64,000 nt of DNA from Hyalella azteca (GCF_000764305.2 NW_025936416.1:62001-126000), one strand, 5' to 3'; counted from the stretch's first letter, positions 45,601-58,687 are shown. Translations and numbers: made by a program. Notes: generated by a model from the letters alone, not told the origin.

Positions 45601-48031
45601 CTACGAAATAAAGTATATTCGTAAGCTTTTCAACATGATTCATTCCACTGCCAGTTCAACATGTCTTTTTATTTTTCCCATGAGCTATGAGGTCACTGTC
45701 GCTCCAGCATGCATATAACAACATAGTATTATGTTACAAATTTTATAAAAAAATTATAAATTGGTCTGTCCAATATGGAGTTAAAAGAACGTTTAGTGGC
45801 TGACCTATTGTGATTTATGTATCAAAATAGCGCAATAGAATAGAAAAGAATTCGGGGACAAGTGGAGCCTAAAAGTATTGTAGAATCCAATATAGAGCTG
45901 GTAATTATCAATTAAGAAAAAAGTTGAATCAAATACAATCGTGTAATCATTATTTTTTATTGGTCAACATTTTTCAATTCTTCTCGAGCCACGTCGGGTT
46001 AACCTGCCTGTTGAATAAATTTAAGACTAGAGGATCATTTGGATTAGATTATAGGAGCTGAGGCTAATATACTACTCATGTCATGTCTGCTATATGGGAG
46101 TATATTATTGTACCATGAACTAGAAAATTGTCATTAAATACTAGTCAGTGATTGGAATAAAGAACTCTGAACTATATAGCAAGTGGTGAGAATACCTTAA
46201 GAGTTTTATTGGATGTTAGCGTTTTGATTATTTCGTTTGTTTAGTCGAAGAAAAATCCCATGCCAAACATATTGAAGCTAAATACTTAGAATTTTAATGA
46301 TAGAGCGGCACGATTTTCATATAAATTAGCTTGAAAAAAATACTTACTATTTCGAAAGAATAAACACTGATCGCTCCATTTCATCAGTAAACTTCGCGCA
46401 TTGCAACAATTATAATTCTCTGCATTGAAAAAATTACATTCAGAGTGGCAAATTAAGGAGCACGCTTAAAGAGAAAAATATGCCTTCAACAACGCACTTA
46501 TTGCTTTTTTAAAATGTATTATAAATTCTTCCGTTTGCAAGGCCTTCTTATTCATATCTTCTCGAATTGATGCCAATATTCAATTGCGGTTAAATTACTT
46601 GGATACGCCACGCTACTGAGAAAAATATATCAGTTACTCAAAGTATCACAAAGTTTTTAGTTGAGAGCTCTAGTACTAATTCTAACAACTCATGCGTGCT
46701 TATTTATTACACTTCAAGATTTATTTTCCCTCTAGAATAATTCTATAAGTGAATCTGATAAGGTCAAGGTTTAACAGCTATAGGGATTATAGATATGGGT
46801 TTTCGATTACGTCAGTCAGCGGCTTCTATTCCAAAGAAATTCCTGGTCGCGGCATTGCGACTCTGCATTACATTTCGACACGCTCGTTCCACCTTAAATT
46901 ATTTTTATATATTTATTTTTGCGCTGAGGCATTTTTGGGGGAGCGAGATGAACAGTTGCGATAGCTGGCTAAGCGCAACGTGAAGTCCGCGTCCAGTGCA
47001 TGTCGCTCGTAATGAACATAATTGAAATGACCCTTGCAAAGGCCTCTTTAGTTCCTTGTTCCAAACTATTGTCCCACCTGCCATTTTGTTTGCAGTCTGC
47101 TGTATCATTTCAGAAAAAAATGTGTTAGAAACAGAGTTTAGCTTCATTAAGCGGTCACAATATTCGAAATATCAATGCTTGCTGTGAAGAATGTCTTTTT
47201 AATGTTAATTAATCCATCCACAAGTTCTTTGTATGTTAGAAATAGACTAAGTCCTTGGTAAAAAACCTAAATTTATAATATTGAACTTCGCTTCATTTGT
47301 CCATCAGCGTGTTGAACAATTAATTAAAATTGGACGATAAGAGTGAAGTCTTTCAAGATGCTTTTCACCGCCTGGGCTCTTGAATTAGTAATGATAAAAA
47401 ATATCAATGCAAATAATTTGCAGAGACTTATATTGACAAGGTTTACATTGGGATCCTTATTTGCATATTCAGTATATTAATTGGCTTCTTCGTTATATCT
47501 ATCGATGCTGACTGGAGTGAAGCTGAGAGAAATCCGACATAATTAAGGTTGCATTGCTCATACGAATCTTGCATCCAAAGTAATAAAAATATTATTTCAT
47601 TTCAGTCAGAAAGTTCACAAACTTTGTGATGAATTTATGGTTTAGTTCTAAAATCGTCTATGATTTATTTATGATTTAATTCTAAAATCGCCTTCAATAT
47701 TTCGCCAAAGACATAAATACCCGGCAGTATTATGTTCACCATTAAAAATTGTGGTTGGTGCATTGAGTGTAAATTGTTCCCGTAGACGATTATTGGGTTC
47801 TCATCACCGATGGACCTACGACTGGGTTCTTACCATGGATTGTTTTGTACGAAAATTCTCATACATACCTACAACGAATGGATATCAATTGACATATGTT
47901 TGACATATTAAGCATTAAAATGCACCGTATCGGTGCTAAAATTATTTTGAAATAGTTGTAGTTTTCAAGCTTACTGGCCTGCTTATATGCAATCGGTTAC
48001 TAATGAGAAGAAGGAATCCAATAATTTTACA
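42641..48031. other. Long non-coding stretch
   Basis: Contains a small palindrome (43250-43263), an AT-rich hairpin (43840-43876, ATACTGTTTT against its complement) and short dispersed repeats at 44266-44450. A minus frame of 114 codons (44488-44832) and overlapping frames near 46750-47150 show no domain or splice support. No gene supported. Confidence 0.42.
44266..44450 (+). repeat. Short dispersed repeat, two tandem-like members
   Basis: AAAACCCACATTATTT is followed by AGCT-AAAATT and GAAAATA-TG in two members, at about 44268-44330 and 44380-44445. A third member lies at 24076-24150. Each is about 65-75 bp and AT-rich. Confidence 0.7.
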
Positions 48032-48195
48032 TTTTTAGCGCATTTTCTCATTTATGGAAAAAATGCACTATTGTGCTCGCCATGTCCGTCTGTCTGTCTG
48101 TCTGTCTGTCCGTCTGTCCGTCCGTGACCTCAAGTTTTCCTCGACGAGGAAATGCGCTCTCTGTCACTCACTGCAGTGAGTACTGAGTTATTTTA
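48032..48195 (-). mobile_element. Foldback/microsatellite family, copy F
   Basis: Reverse orientation: TTTTTAGCGCATTTTCTC first, then CACTATTGTGCTCGCCATG, a GTCT/GTCC tract, GTTTTCCTCGACGAGGAAATGCGCT, palindrome ACTCACTGCAGTGAGT and ACTGAGTTATTTT. The inner arm has one change, as in copy B. It is the longest uninterrupted tetranucleotide tract of the minus-oriented type. Confidence 0.88.
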
Positions 48196-50110
48196 AAACT
48201 CTTTATTGGTGAAAATTGAGAATTTGGTATTGAAGGAAATACTCCCACTTAAATGGCTGCCAATGTAGCATTTATAAGTGTACATTTACCTAATTTACTT
48301 TTTAAATTTGAGTGTGGTAAAATGATATTTTAATTAAATGTGAGAAATCGCAAACTTATGATTTAGCATTAAGACTGTTGAAGCACATCTTTTAACGTGC
48401 TACTGGAAGTATTTTCGCACATACTGCATGGAAAGACGAGGCCAAGATGGCATATCTATGTATGTACCGTCAATAATTATTGTTAAAACAGGTTATCAGA
48501 AGTCGAAGTACATTACTCGCTGTTTAGCATCGGCACATTATACCATGACATTAACCGAACACGCGAAAGACGGTTCATCGATACTCCACCGATGTTCCGC
48601 TGGTATAGCGTCATCAGACCTCCACCCATACACCATCGGTGCTCCACCGGTAATTTGTAATTATACGGCACCGATAAATTACATCGGTAGAAATTGGTTC
48701 AATGGCAAATGTGAGTAACTCATTATTTTGGAGTGAATTATATTCTATTATTGATGGATCTGAATTTAAATTCCACCGATTTCCATTTACTATTGTATCA
48801 ACGTGCATTGAACCTAATTCGTATCAGTGCTCGTGGATTCAGAGTTCAGTTTTCCTGTCTGTTTTGCAACTTGAATAACCCGAAGCGCATAAAACTATTG
48901 AAATCGAGTAGCAGGTCTTCGAAAATATTAGCTAGTAATGCTACTTCATGAATACATTGATTTCTTATGCGAGTATACCGTAAACTTAAAAGTTGTTCAA
49001 ATAGAATGTATCAAGTATAAATTATATTTATAAGTTAACGAGTTTGGGAATTTTTTCTGTACTGCAGAAAAAATTATGTACAATTAACGAGTACAATTCA
49101 ACATATGTACAATTACATATGTTCAACAATTGTTGAATTGTACATATGTACAATTCAACGAGTTTGGGAATTTTTTTCGAAATTTAGATTAAAACATGTG
49201 CTGATGTAGAATCACTAAGCATTTAATTAATAAACTATTGAAAAAATATCGTTTGCTGCAAATTAAGTTTGATTTTTTGGAAAATTCATCATGCCTGGAT
49301 AATTTTCAGTCGAGGTTAAGTGCACGTACGGGGAACACCTACTCGTGAACGATCCGGTGACAGATGAACAGATAGCGAGCTAATCTCATTATAAATACAT
49401 AGATATATATAAATACCGTGACAGATTTTCATCCTTGAAATGAATTGACCCGTCACGTGTATGTGTATAGTTGTAACCAACGTCAAAGTGATCAGGTCTG
49501 GCATACATTAGGCAATGCAACACTACGAAAATTAATTAAATTTTCAGCTGTAGTACAATTTGAAGGCTGGCTACTGTTAATGAACGTTTTCTAATAGAAA
49601 ATAGAAGCGTTTTATCAGAAAATAGAACTTCCTTAGAATAGAAGTTTTCCAGTTATATTTTTATTTTTCAGAGAAATTTTTATTTGAATTGCACTGATTT
49701 ATTAGTCATAAGAAATCGACATGGAATGAGGTAGTGCCTTAGTCGAATAAATTTATCAAGTTTCTTCCTGCTGATGAAGAAGATGGCAATTTTTAAAGGT
49801 TCTAATCATATTGCTTGTCAATTTGTTTAATTGCACGTGTTTGGAGTATCATTTTTGCCAAAAACATAATAGTCTACTCAGCAATCAATTATTGTAACTG
49901 TATTAAATTCTACCAGTAATTTCAACATTAAAAACGAGCATAAATACTTTACGTGCATTCAACAAATTAGTGGCCGACATGCAATAAGTTTATAAACAGA
50001 ACGTCTGATCTGTAACGATATAATTCTCAGTTTTATTAACAGTTCTAATGTTTTCAAATTTAATGAAATGATATGATTTATGAAGTTGTCCCGGAAAACT
50101 GAATAATAAT
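48196..50110. other. Non-coding stretch
   Basis: An open plus segment at 48428-48718 contains repeated CCACCGATG/CACCGGT words and is not recognisable as a protein. AACGAGTTTGGGAATTTTTT is repeated near 49037 and 49157, flanking a strong palindrome. Confidence 0.42.
49132..49159. repeat. 28-bp perfect palindrome
   Basis: GTTGAATTGTACAT is followed immediately by its exact complement. Related pieces (GTACAATTCAAC, ACATATGT) repeat over 49080-49131, and a 20-bp direct repeat flanks the cluster. Confidence 0.93.
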
Positions 50111-50461
50111 GTAAGCGATTATATAGTGTCAATTATTGGTATCATTTAGAGTTAAACTTAAAACATAAAGATGCCAATGTTATCTTTCTTCAGTGATGAC
50201 ATTTCATCCTATTAATTAAAACTGCGAAAAAAAACTATGAATTTAATTCCTACATTCTGTTATTTGCATAGCCTAACTTCTACGTATTGTAAGCGATTAT
50301 ATTGTCAGTTATTAGTATAATTTAGAGTTAAACATAAAGATGCCAATGCTATCTTTATTCATNTTCAGTGATGGCATTTCACCCTCTTAATTACTATTGC
50401 GAAAAAACTATAAATTTAATTCCTAGATCCTGTTATTTGCATAGCCTAACTTCTACTTATT
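50111..50461 (+). repeat. 178-bp tandem duplication
   Basis: GTAAGCGATTATAT begins at 50111 and 50289, with shared AAGATGCCAATG, GATG/GGCATTTCA and TTATTTGCATAGCCTAACTT. The second copy contains an ambiguous base at 50363. Confidence 0.93.
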
Positions 50462-53400
50462 TACTGATTCATACTCTGTATTACTTCAGGCTGAACACAC
50501 AACGCACGAAATTCACGACAAGAAATTCAATTTCTGTGCAAAATTACACAAATCAAGAGCAATGCATTGTGCTAAATTACAAAGAAATGTTTTATAAAAA
50601 TAGTCTGGCAAATAGCGTTTGAACCTATAATTTGATTTAGATCCAAAGAGTGACAGAGTATGAAGTTTAGTAGTTTCAAAGGAATGTCGCGTTGCAAAAA
50701 ATTAAAATCAACCCTCAAGAAGATTGCGCGATCGCCTACAGAGCGGCATGAAAGACTCGTTTAGAGAGCATCTCAGCGCAGTCCATATTTAGCGCTCTTT
50801 ATGGTGCAGATGGAGAGATGAAACGCTGTAAATGGTTCAGGGCTGTAATTTGCGACCTGCCTTAAAATATGGGTCATTACGAAACCATCCTCGATCGGAA
50901 ACTACAGAAGAGATTTTGTAAGCACCATTCATGGCATTAATCTGTAACGTGACGCCCGAGGGCGCCTGTTGGGACAAAGATCGAGTATTCAAAGTCAATT
51001 GTTTTTGATTAGAGGTAAAATTCACCCTGTAATGTGAGTAAAATTGTTTGATTGCACCTACTTCTTAGAGGATCAAAATATTTTAAAGAAATTGAAACAG
51101 GTGATCTGCGCATCTTTCAAGGGTTGAAGCCAACCAATTTTATAATTCTGGTAAAAGTATTTTTGAACATTTATCTTCGAACTGATATTCTAAAATGTCG
51201 GACAGCAATAATGTTCCGTAGGTTTGGAAATACAGCTATTCGAAGCAATAACCCTCAATTAAATTTTATTCGTTCAAAGTTTTCGCTATCTGCAGATGAA
51301 ATAATGAAGTCCATAACATATTATTTAAATTGATTATCTTTTGCTGCGAATTATTTTTAAAGCGAAGTGATCTGCAAGCCACTTCGGGATTACACGGAGG
51401 AAATGTTCATGTATCAGAACTTTATCTGCATAGCGACAATTTAGCTAATTTATGAACAATTTCTCCATGCCCGAACCCCTAGCAAATGGAAGCAATATTA
51501 AAAATGTTCCTTGGTTAAATTTATTTCGGAGTTGTGCGAAAGCCTGCTTCGTATTTAATCTGAGTTTGTTCGGTGGGACGATTTGACTCATCTTTTATAA
51601 AATAAAAAAAAATGTTTACGATAACAATTTTGCGGTCACCAATTAAAAATAGCGATGAATAGAATTAATTTGTAGTCATTAATGATTTAATATATAATAG
51701 TATGCAGTATTCATGCATTTAAATCGTCTTCCGAATAGGATCCTTTGCACGAAAATATTCATTGCACGGTTTAGACCAAAACACTATAATGTTATCGCAT
51801 TCCAGGGTTCACATTTTCTTAACTCAATTTAATTTTATCATTAACTTCATAGATGGCCTACTTAGAATGAGCAATAAAAGAAAAACAACTTTGAACTGAC
51901 TGGTTTACTGATGTCTTCATTTAGCACATTTCTTCTCATAATAATATTTTTGGGGTCATACGAAGATGCGCCGAGCTTCATAAATTGAAATGGGTGCTGA
52001 CCCGATGTTTTTTTAACAACATGGCCATTGTATTCGATATATATCAAAGCCCTATACTGAGAAATGAACCACTTCTGCTCGCTGAATTATTGGTTATACT
52101 CTGATAATTTCTACATCAATCAAATCTGTAAAGGAACTTTACACTTCGCTTTTTTAACTTTAAAAACCAAAGTTTTTTTTAAATCTTTGGTACTTAGCAA
52201 AGATTGAAATTTCCAAACATTAGATAAACAACTATCATTGATCTAATGCCGCACCTGATTTTCTTCCCCGAAATCGATTTTGATAGAGTCGAATCAAGTA
52301 ATTAACATGTTTTTGATAACTCGATGGATAACTGAAAAAAACTCGATGCCACTCGATGGATAACTGAAGTATATTATTGCAGTTAAAATTTCCATCGTGG
52401 TCCTAGACTCGTCAACACAAGAGACGTAACTGGCTGCCGAACTCAAACACAGTTCTCAGAGCGCTCAATATTTGAATAATCCGATTCGTAACAGCTCTTA
52501 GCCTACACATTCACTAATTATTCACTCACTTTGTTTTCTGAGCCTCACGAATAATTCCTCCAGCCTCTATAATGAAATTTGCATCCGAGTTGTTATAGCG
52601 TTTTTTTTTGACGCGCTGTGTGTATCGTGCTTTTTTGCTCGATATCTAATTGCTTAAAGATTTTGTGTGCTATATTAACGCCACCAGGAAGGAGAGCTAA
52701 GATAATTTACAACACTATGGTGGCCATGACGATTAAAATTTTATAAATTTTTATTTAATTCCACATCCCGTCCACAAAGTTTATGTAAATTTTGTTTCTT
52801 TCGTTAAATATTTTATGTTCCGGTATCGAAAACAAATTTAAAAGGTGAATTTATTTACAATGGATATCCAAATTTATTACATTTATCGTTACTACTATAC
52901 CCAAGGCATTCCGTCTCAATCATTTTAAAAACTCAAAAAGGCTAAAACGTAATACAAATTTTCCTTGGGTTTTCCATATACGTCTGGAAAAATGTTTGAA
53001 ATGTAAATTATATTGCGATATTGGGAGCCTTTTTGTTCAAATTATCCTGAAAACATACTTTCGTTGTTGAGTTGTTAGCGGTCGCTCTGGGTTTCATAAT
53101 AAAGCTACGTCATTAAAGATTAACTCCAGATTAAAGATTACTTGGAAGCTGCCAATTAATATTAAAAAACTTTCTGCTTTTAATTAACATACGGGACGGG
53201 ATAGTTATCGTACAGTGGCCACTTTCATGTCAGTCCGCTTTCATATATTCATTTAATTAAATCCTTCGATAAATGAAATTGTGTGAGATTTCGTTCAAAA
53301 GAATGAATCAAATTGACGAATGAAGGTTATGAGGCGTGTGAATTCGACATTTGGTTAGCGTTTTGAGGAGAATATAAAACACTAAATTGAACTAGTTCTG

Positions 53401-54222
53401 CCTGGTCACATTTTTTTCGATTGTATTTGTGAGCGTACATTATTATTATTTTTTCCAGTCGGTTTATTCGCAATTAAACGAGTATTTCAGAATGTGTGAC
53501 TTCTCTCTCTATCTTTTAATTTTTTAACATGGCACGAAAATTTTGTCGGAAAGATCATCGATTCATTGTAAGTTTAGGATTTATTGTGGTTTAAAATATA
53601 ATTTAGTCTGGTTAAAAAAATGGCGCAATTCAGTTGATTGACACAAATTAAGAACTTATTTTATTTTATTTCTTTTCAGCGCAGTCAGCGTATAGCAATG
53701 AAAATATTTCAAACGAAGAGGAATTAGTAGTCCATCCATAGTTATGTCCATTTAAACCTGTGGAAGAAGCAAAATGAAATTTCAATAGTACTGTGTCGGA
53801 GAAGTAGGGAATAATGAACCAAATGAGCAAGCCCATTCGTCACTAATACAATTAGAACAAAAACTACTCGACCCATAAAGAACAGTTTGGAAATCGCGGA
53901 TAGATGGCGAAAACTGAGCTCAGAAAATTTTAATAACACCATGGTTTAATAATTTTTTGCCGTCTAGATATGGCTGGTCCATGACCTCTTCGATGTTTGA
54001 AGATTATTGCCTGCATTGAACCAGCTTGATTATTCGGGGCATTCGAGACGGAAGTTATTGATTAATGTGTTTAAGGTGACATTTATTCTACTCTGGACCC
54101 TTGATAGAGAGCTCATCAAGAGCGTGTTCTTACAAGGAGGGAACATAGCTCGGAGGCCCATACAACACCAAAATATTCAAGAATATTCGCTGAGCTTTAA
54201 ATGACCATTACGGCTCGGAAAC
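50462..54222. other. Long non-coding stretch
   Basis: A minus segment around 50837-51025 is moderately GC-rich and open, following a fair acceptor (CATTACAG on the minus strand). ACTCGATGGATAACTGA is repeated near 52321 and 52353. Nothing recognised. Confidence 0.4.
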
Positions 54223-54528
54223 ATGCTCGCAATGACAAGCAGCATGAGTGAAATGTACCAATTAGAGACTCCGCAGTTCAGGGTAGGACCAACTCCAAAA
54301 AAGCGTTCAGAAAAATAAAACTCAACTGAAGTGGTGGACTTCATGGCTAGGTTAAGTCAAGAAATGTCAGCAGCTGCAACGAAAATGACAAAAATTTTAA
54401 ACAGGAAAGATGGAGAAGGTATTCATCAGCAAAATGGATAGGCCCAAAATGATGACTTGTTTAGACCACCAGGAAAATATGTAAACTCAGAAAATTGTAT
54501 TAGTTATATTATAGTGCATAATGAGTAA
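54223..54528 (+). pseudogene. Decayed coding remnant with two in-frame stops
   Basis: One plus-strand frame carries protein-like sequence for about 100 codons: MYQLETPQFRVGPTPKKRSEK, a stop at 54316, EVVDFMARLSQEMSAAATKM and ILNRKDGEG, a stop at 54439, then DLFRPPGKY and a final stop at 54526. The run of a basic segment followed by an amphipathic Met/Leu/Ala helix resembles the tail of DNA-binding adaptor proteins (Myb/SANT-like or BESS-containing) common in insect genomes and transposons. I cannot assign a family. It lies 110 bp before a fragment of the TTAA element, so a transposon origin is possible. Confidence 0.45.
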
Positions 54529-54636
54529 ATTATTATTCATCATGGCGAAAAATGCTTCCACCGGGATATTATTAATTTTATGTACGTATGACGAACGGCT
54601 CTACAGTTAGTTTATTGCTTAATACAATTATATTAT

Positions 54637-54985
54637 GGGGAGCGTCTACCCCAAAAATGATCTCGGCTATTTACAAACGGATCACTCTGAAACTTGGTAC
54701 ACATATGTAAAATGGAAAAAAACTCGCATTTTGTTCCTGTAAATTTTTCGAAAAAAAAATGAAAGAAAACGTGAAATTCTTAGAGAACGGTCAGAAAAGA
54801 GGGTACTTTTGAAATCTATCTCCTCCTAGGATTTTCAAACTACAACATGAGACACATATTATTCGATGCGTAAAGACCATATCTATAAAACTGCCTTGGC
54901 GTTTTTTTGACATTTTTATTTTGTGGGTGTGGGACCATTTTTCGTAAATTTTTCGGAAATTTTTCGATTTTTTCCCCACTTTTTA
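54637..54985 (-). mobile_element. Partial inverted copy of the TTAA element
   Basis: Begins with the same terminus (GGGGAGCGTCTACCCC) and matches the right 370 bp of the 20158-21026 element in reverse: GATCTCGGCTATT, CGGATCACTCTGAAACTTGG, ATCTCCTCCTAGGATTTT, GTGGGTGTGGGACCA. The other end is missing, and the flanking bases are TTAT instead of TTAA. It is more diverged, so probably an older truncated insertion. Confidence 0.85.
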
Positions 54986-57120
54986 CTGAATAAAATCCAA
55001 ACTATAAAGAAATAGTGAATCAAAAGTGAAACACGTTTTCATGTCACGCAATTCGAGTAATCAACTATTCACCTTTCATTGATTATATTTAATAATAAAA
55101 TCATAATCTTCAAACCGAAAATATATACGGTTTCAACTAGGCAAAATTTAAGTTCGTGCACATAGAGTATAAGCTATTATACGCTATATAATCTTGAGTA
55201 TATATTATAGAATATAAGTTATTGTTTGTCGGCTAACATTCTGTCACATCACACATGTACACATCGTCATATGTGCAGAGAGCTGATCGAATTGACTGTT
55301 GGCTCTATACTGAGTTTAAAATATATATGAAAAGCATTCGAACACCAATCAAAACTTACAAACTAACAATACGGATGAGCAGTAGTATTGATATTCAGCT
55401 AGCCACCATATAATTTAATTATCAGGTGATGAAAATGGTCAGAGACTAAAATTAAAATGCCAAATTTACTGAAATGCACAAAATGCAACGGTGCAGTGGT
55501 GCATTGCTCACAACGAAAAAGTCCTATTTATCATTTCCAGTGAAATTTCTTAATGCACCAGAAACTGATATGCAAATTAACCTACAATATTCCTGCGAAA
55601 GTGGTCTGTGTAATTACCCGACCCAATTCCAATAGAATAGTCTAACTTTCGTGTCTGCGCGATCTTGGCGCAATCCCGGCCGTTTCGTTATATAGCTGCT
55701 GACAGAAAAGTTATATTGCGGGCAACGGTCGGATTATAGGAGGCCGGTGAATATTTTGAGTGTCGGCTGCTAGTGATTGAAATCTGCCTCGCAACAGGAC
55801 TAATGTTACATTACATTAATCGTTTCTGGCTAAACGATAAAACTCAGAAATCCGGTTAGTGTCGAGTGAGTCAGACCTGTTGAGGTGTCTCGACGTGCAA
55901 AACATGTGCCAAGTTACAGGATCGCATGCGTCATTCTTGACATAAAATGATGGATCTATAGGGAATCCTATAGTTTTATTTTGCAGGGGCATTTACATTT
56001 AGTCGTTACATCCAAGAAAATATTGCCTTGACTGTGTAATTGTTTACTCTATAGTACGGTTTAGTATTCGGTAAATAGAAGTCAATGAGTTTGATTTAGA
56101 TTAACAATGCTCCATAATGTTTGGGTGCCTACTAATTTCATGTTTATTTATCAAATTTTGGCGAATTAAAATAATCTTGCACAAACTTCAAGCCAGTATT
56201 TGATAGGGAACTGAATGAATTAATTCAGCATTAAATTTATTTAGTTTTTTGTAACATGTATGTTCTAAAAATTAATATAAAGATAGATTATAAAATCCAA
56301 TGTAACTTGAAAACATCATCCATCCTCACCAGTGTAATTGTTCCTCGATAATATGCCATGACTGATTAATCGCATATTATATAATATGCGCATATTATAT
56401 AATATCCCCAATATCGCAATAAAATGTCATGACTGATCCTCACTCCTTGGCTTTTCAATTTGATGCTCTGTGGACGACAGTTGATATTTGTAATGCATAT
56501 CGACTGGAAATGGACCATTAGTGTACATGAAATTTGTCATTTGTCAAGTATATTATAAATAAATATAGTCTTTCGGATACTTTTAATTCAATTTTTCCCC
56601 TACACATAAAAAAGATATTTAAATATTTAAAACGTAAAAATGAATAAACTTCGCCCGCAGGAGTACAATTAAAATAAATAATTAAAATAAAATATTATAT
56701 CACTCATTTTCGTACTAACGGTATTATATCCAAGTAACTATATTCAAATTTTAAATAAATGCCAATTAAAATGAATGACATGTTCATATTTTTCAATTGA
56801 AAACTGCCCCACTAACTTATTTAGTGCTATAAATGACTTGAAATGTATCAATTCTATCATCATCTTTCATTTTAGTTTATATGTTGCTCGATCAGCTGTA
56901 CATGCGCAATCAAGACTGGTGATGGTAGCTGTCCGTTTTTTTAGAATTCGGCAATCAAGATTATTGTTTTTATGGTTACTTCTTATGGATAGAAAAAAAA
57001 TAATAACTGGACAGAGCTTTAGGGGCTTCTTTCGTCATCTTTGTTGAGCCTACGGACTAGGAAACCATAAAATGCTCGCCTAAGGGACACTTAATAATTC
57101 GGGCTTCTCGATCTTTGCAG
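54986..57120. other. Non-coding stretch
   Basis: Contains a 20-bp perfect AT palindrome (56371-56390) with a second half-copy right after it, and a GC-richer patch near 55655-55760. The acceptor for the next candidate exon ends at 57120. Confidence 0.42.
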
Positions 57121-57306
57121 TGGAAGCCTCGTTTATTGTTGCGGGTGGAGTATAGGGAAGTCGAATGTTTTGAGAGATCTTTTGGTCAAGTTAAAATACA
57201 TAAATTAATTGAAAGGTCATTACAGCTGAATCCTAAAATGGCAAATAGAGATGATCACAGATTGAATTTCGGATATCTGGAACAACGATTGAAGAATTCA
57301 ATGTGA
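57121..57306 (+). CDS. Candidate terminal exon, unrecognised product
   Basis: The best splice acceptor in this half of the window (GGGCTTCTCGATCTTTGCAG, ending 57120) opens a frame of 61 codons to TGA at 57304-57306. The residues are strongly charged and protein-like: WKPRLLLRVEYREVECFE, then GQVKIHKLIERSLQLNP, then NRDDHRLNFGYLEQRLKNS. An AATTTTTAATTTAAAGG 3' region follows without an obvious close AATAAA. No family recognised; chance is possible but less likely than for most short frames here. Confidence 0.35.
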   Translation, partial: WKPRLLLRVEYREVECFERSFGQVKIHKLIERSLQLNPKMANRDDHRLNFGYLEQRLKNSM

Positions 57307-57532
57307 GACTTGCAATTTTTAATTTAAAGGAATATATACATATAAGGGAAATTGTAATTTTGTACAATTATAAATTTCAAGAAGACTATAAATGGATTTT
57401 AAAAAAACTAGATTAAAACTTTAAATACTGACACATGACATATTTTCATCAAATTATGTGAATAAGGATTGAAATTCTGGTTTTCAGATATGAGGCCGAC
57501 ACATCAAAGATATCAAATAACAGCGTGAAAAC

Positions 57533-58008
57533 TCAGGTAAAAATGTATACGGAGAAAAAAACTAGGATGCGAAGGCGAAACAAAAGTACGAATGTAAAGT
57601 AATGATACGAGCGCAAAATTTCGCCTACTTGGTAGAAAAACTGATACGGAAATCGAAGCGTCCGAGTAGCTTCAAATAATGAGACGATCTCCTCATGATC
57701 TTCCGGGGAGGTATTTTCCTTGACCATGTAGCCATCATGTTCAACAGATCAACAGATTGAGAGCAGGGATGATCTTGCATGGGATCTTAGTCCGTGCCGA
57801 ATCGACGATGAAGAAACACTGCGCTACTATCAAAGATCATTAATTTGTTGGTGGATGTAGTTCCGTCATGAAGGTTTTCGTTTGGACTCAATCGCCAACA
57901 ATGCACTTCTTGTTCCTCGATAAAAGACTTGATGCAAGAGATTGTTCCAAGAGAGAGCATTGCAGTCTCAGTACAGGTGTTCCAGGCTTCAAAAAATGTT
58001 CTTTGGAG
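57533..58008 (-). CDS. Minus-strand coding-like segments, unrecognised
   Basis: Two neighbouring minus frames look protein-like. The upstream one is open from about 58008 to the stop at 57787 (74 codons, ATG possible at 57960) and contains IKSFIEEQEVHCWRLSPNE and DSSAVFLHRRFGTD. The downstream one (57727-57533, 64 codons) begins MVKENTSPEDHEEIVSLFEA and turns hydrophobic and aromatic after about residue 45. GTAGGC near 57630 could be a donor after FFYQ. The upstream frame opens right after a six-T run, past which a different frame is open, suggesting a frameshift. It could be parts of one spliced gene or a decayed one. No family recognised. Confidence 0.27.
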
Positions 58009-58651
58009 CTATAGGCTTTAATCATGAATTCAGAGAGGCCCTTGAAGATAACATCTTCCCGGGACCGTTGATGACTTTGCTCCTATTGGTCCTACTGGTA
58101 AAACTATTGGTCCCACTGATAAAACATGAAGTTCCTAACTAAGATTTTTACCCATTCAGTTCAAGAATTTAGTGAGCAACCCGAGTCATTGTCTCGCACG
58201 TTACGAATAATAAAGTAAAAATATAATAGAATTTCAAAGAGTGATAAACTGATTATTTAAAAGTTCGTTTATGGTGACGAAAGTACATTTATGTTTCTCG
58301 TGAGGTCTTGACAAGTAATCGATAACAGAATGGTTTTCCGTAATTTTTTAATCATAATTTCAACAATTGAGCCATAGAAGAAATTTGTTTTGATGACTTT
58401 CATATTGAGCTCTATTTATTCGTGATTAACTATACATATAAGTTTTGACCGTAAGCATGCCTATAAAGCCAGTTTATGAGAATACTACGTCATTTAGTGT
58501 GCTCATATCTGCATGAATTACACAGCATGAATTAGCAGGGTCTGCTGATTACCATACATTTGCCTCGGGGCAAAACTCGCAAAAAGTTCGATTGTTTAGC
58601 ATCGCCGCGTTATAACCTATCACTTTGAGTTAATCTTGCACGCATGGCTAA

Positions 58652-58687
58652 CTAACTAATTTGGATTAACCAATCCAAATTAGTTAG
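58652..58687. repeat. 16-bp perfect hairpin
   Basis: CTAACTAATTTGGATT, loop AACC, then the exact complement. It lies in a short zone (58650-58790) where GGCTAAC[A/T]TA-type words recur five times. Confidence 0.92.

Noticed and set aside
48428..48718. 96-codon plus frame as a gene
   Set aside because: The frame contains internally repeated CCACCGATG-like DNA words, lacks splice support, and overlaps an open minus frame.
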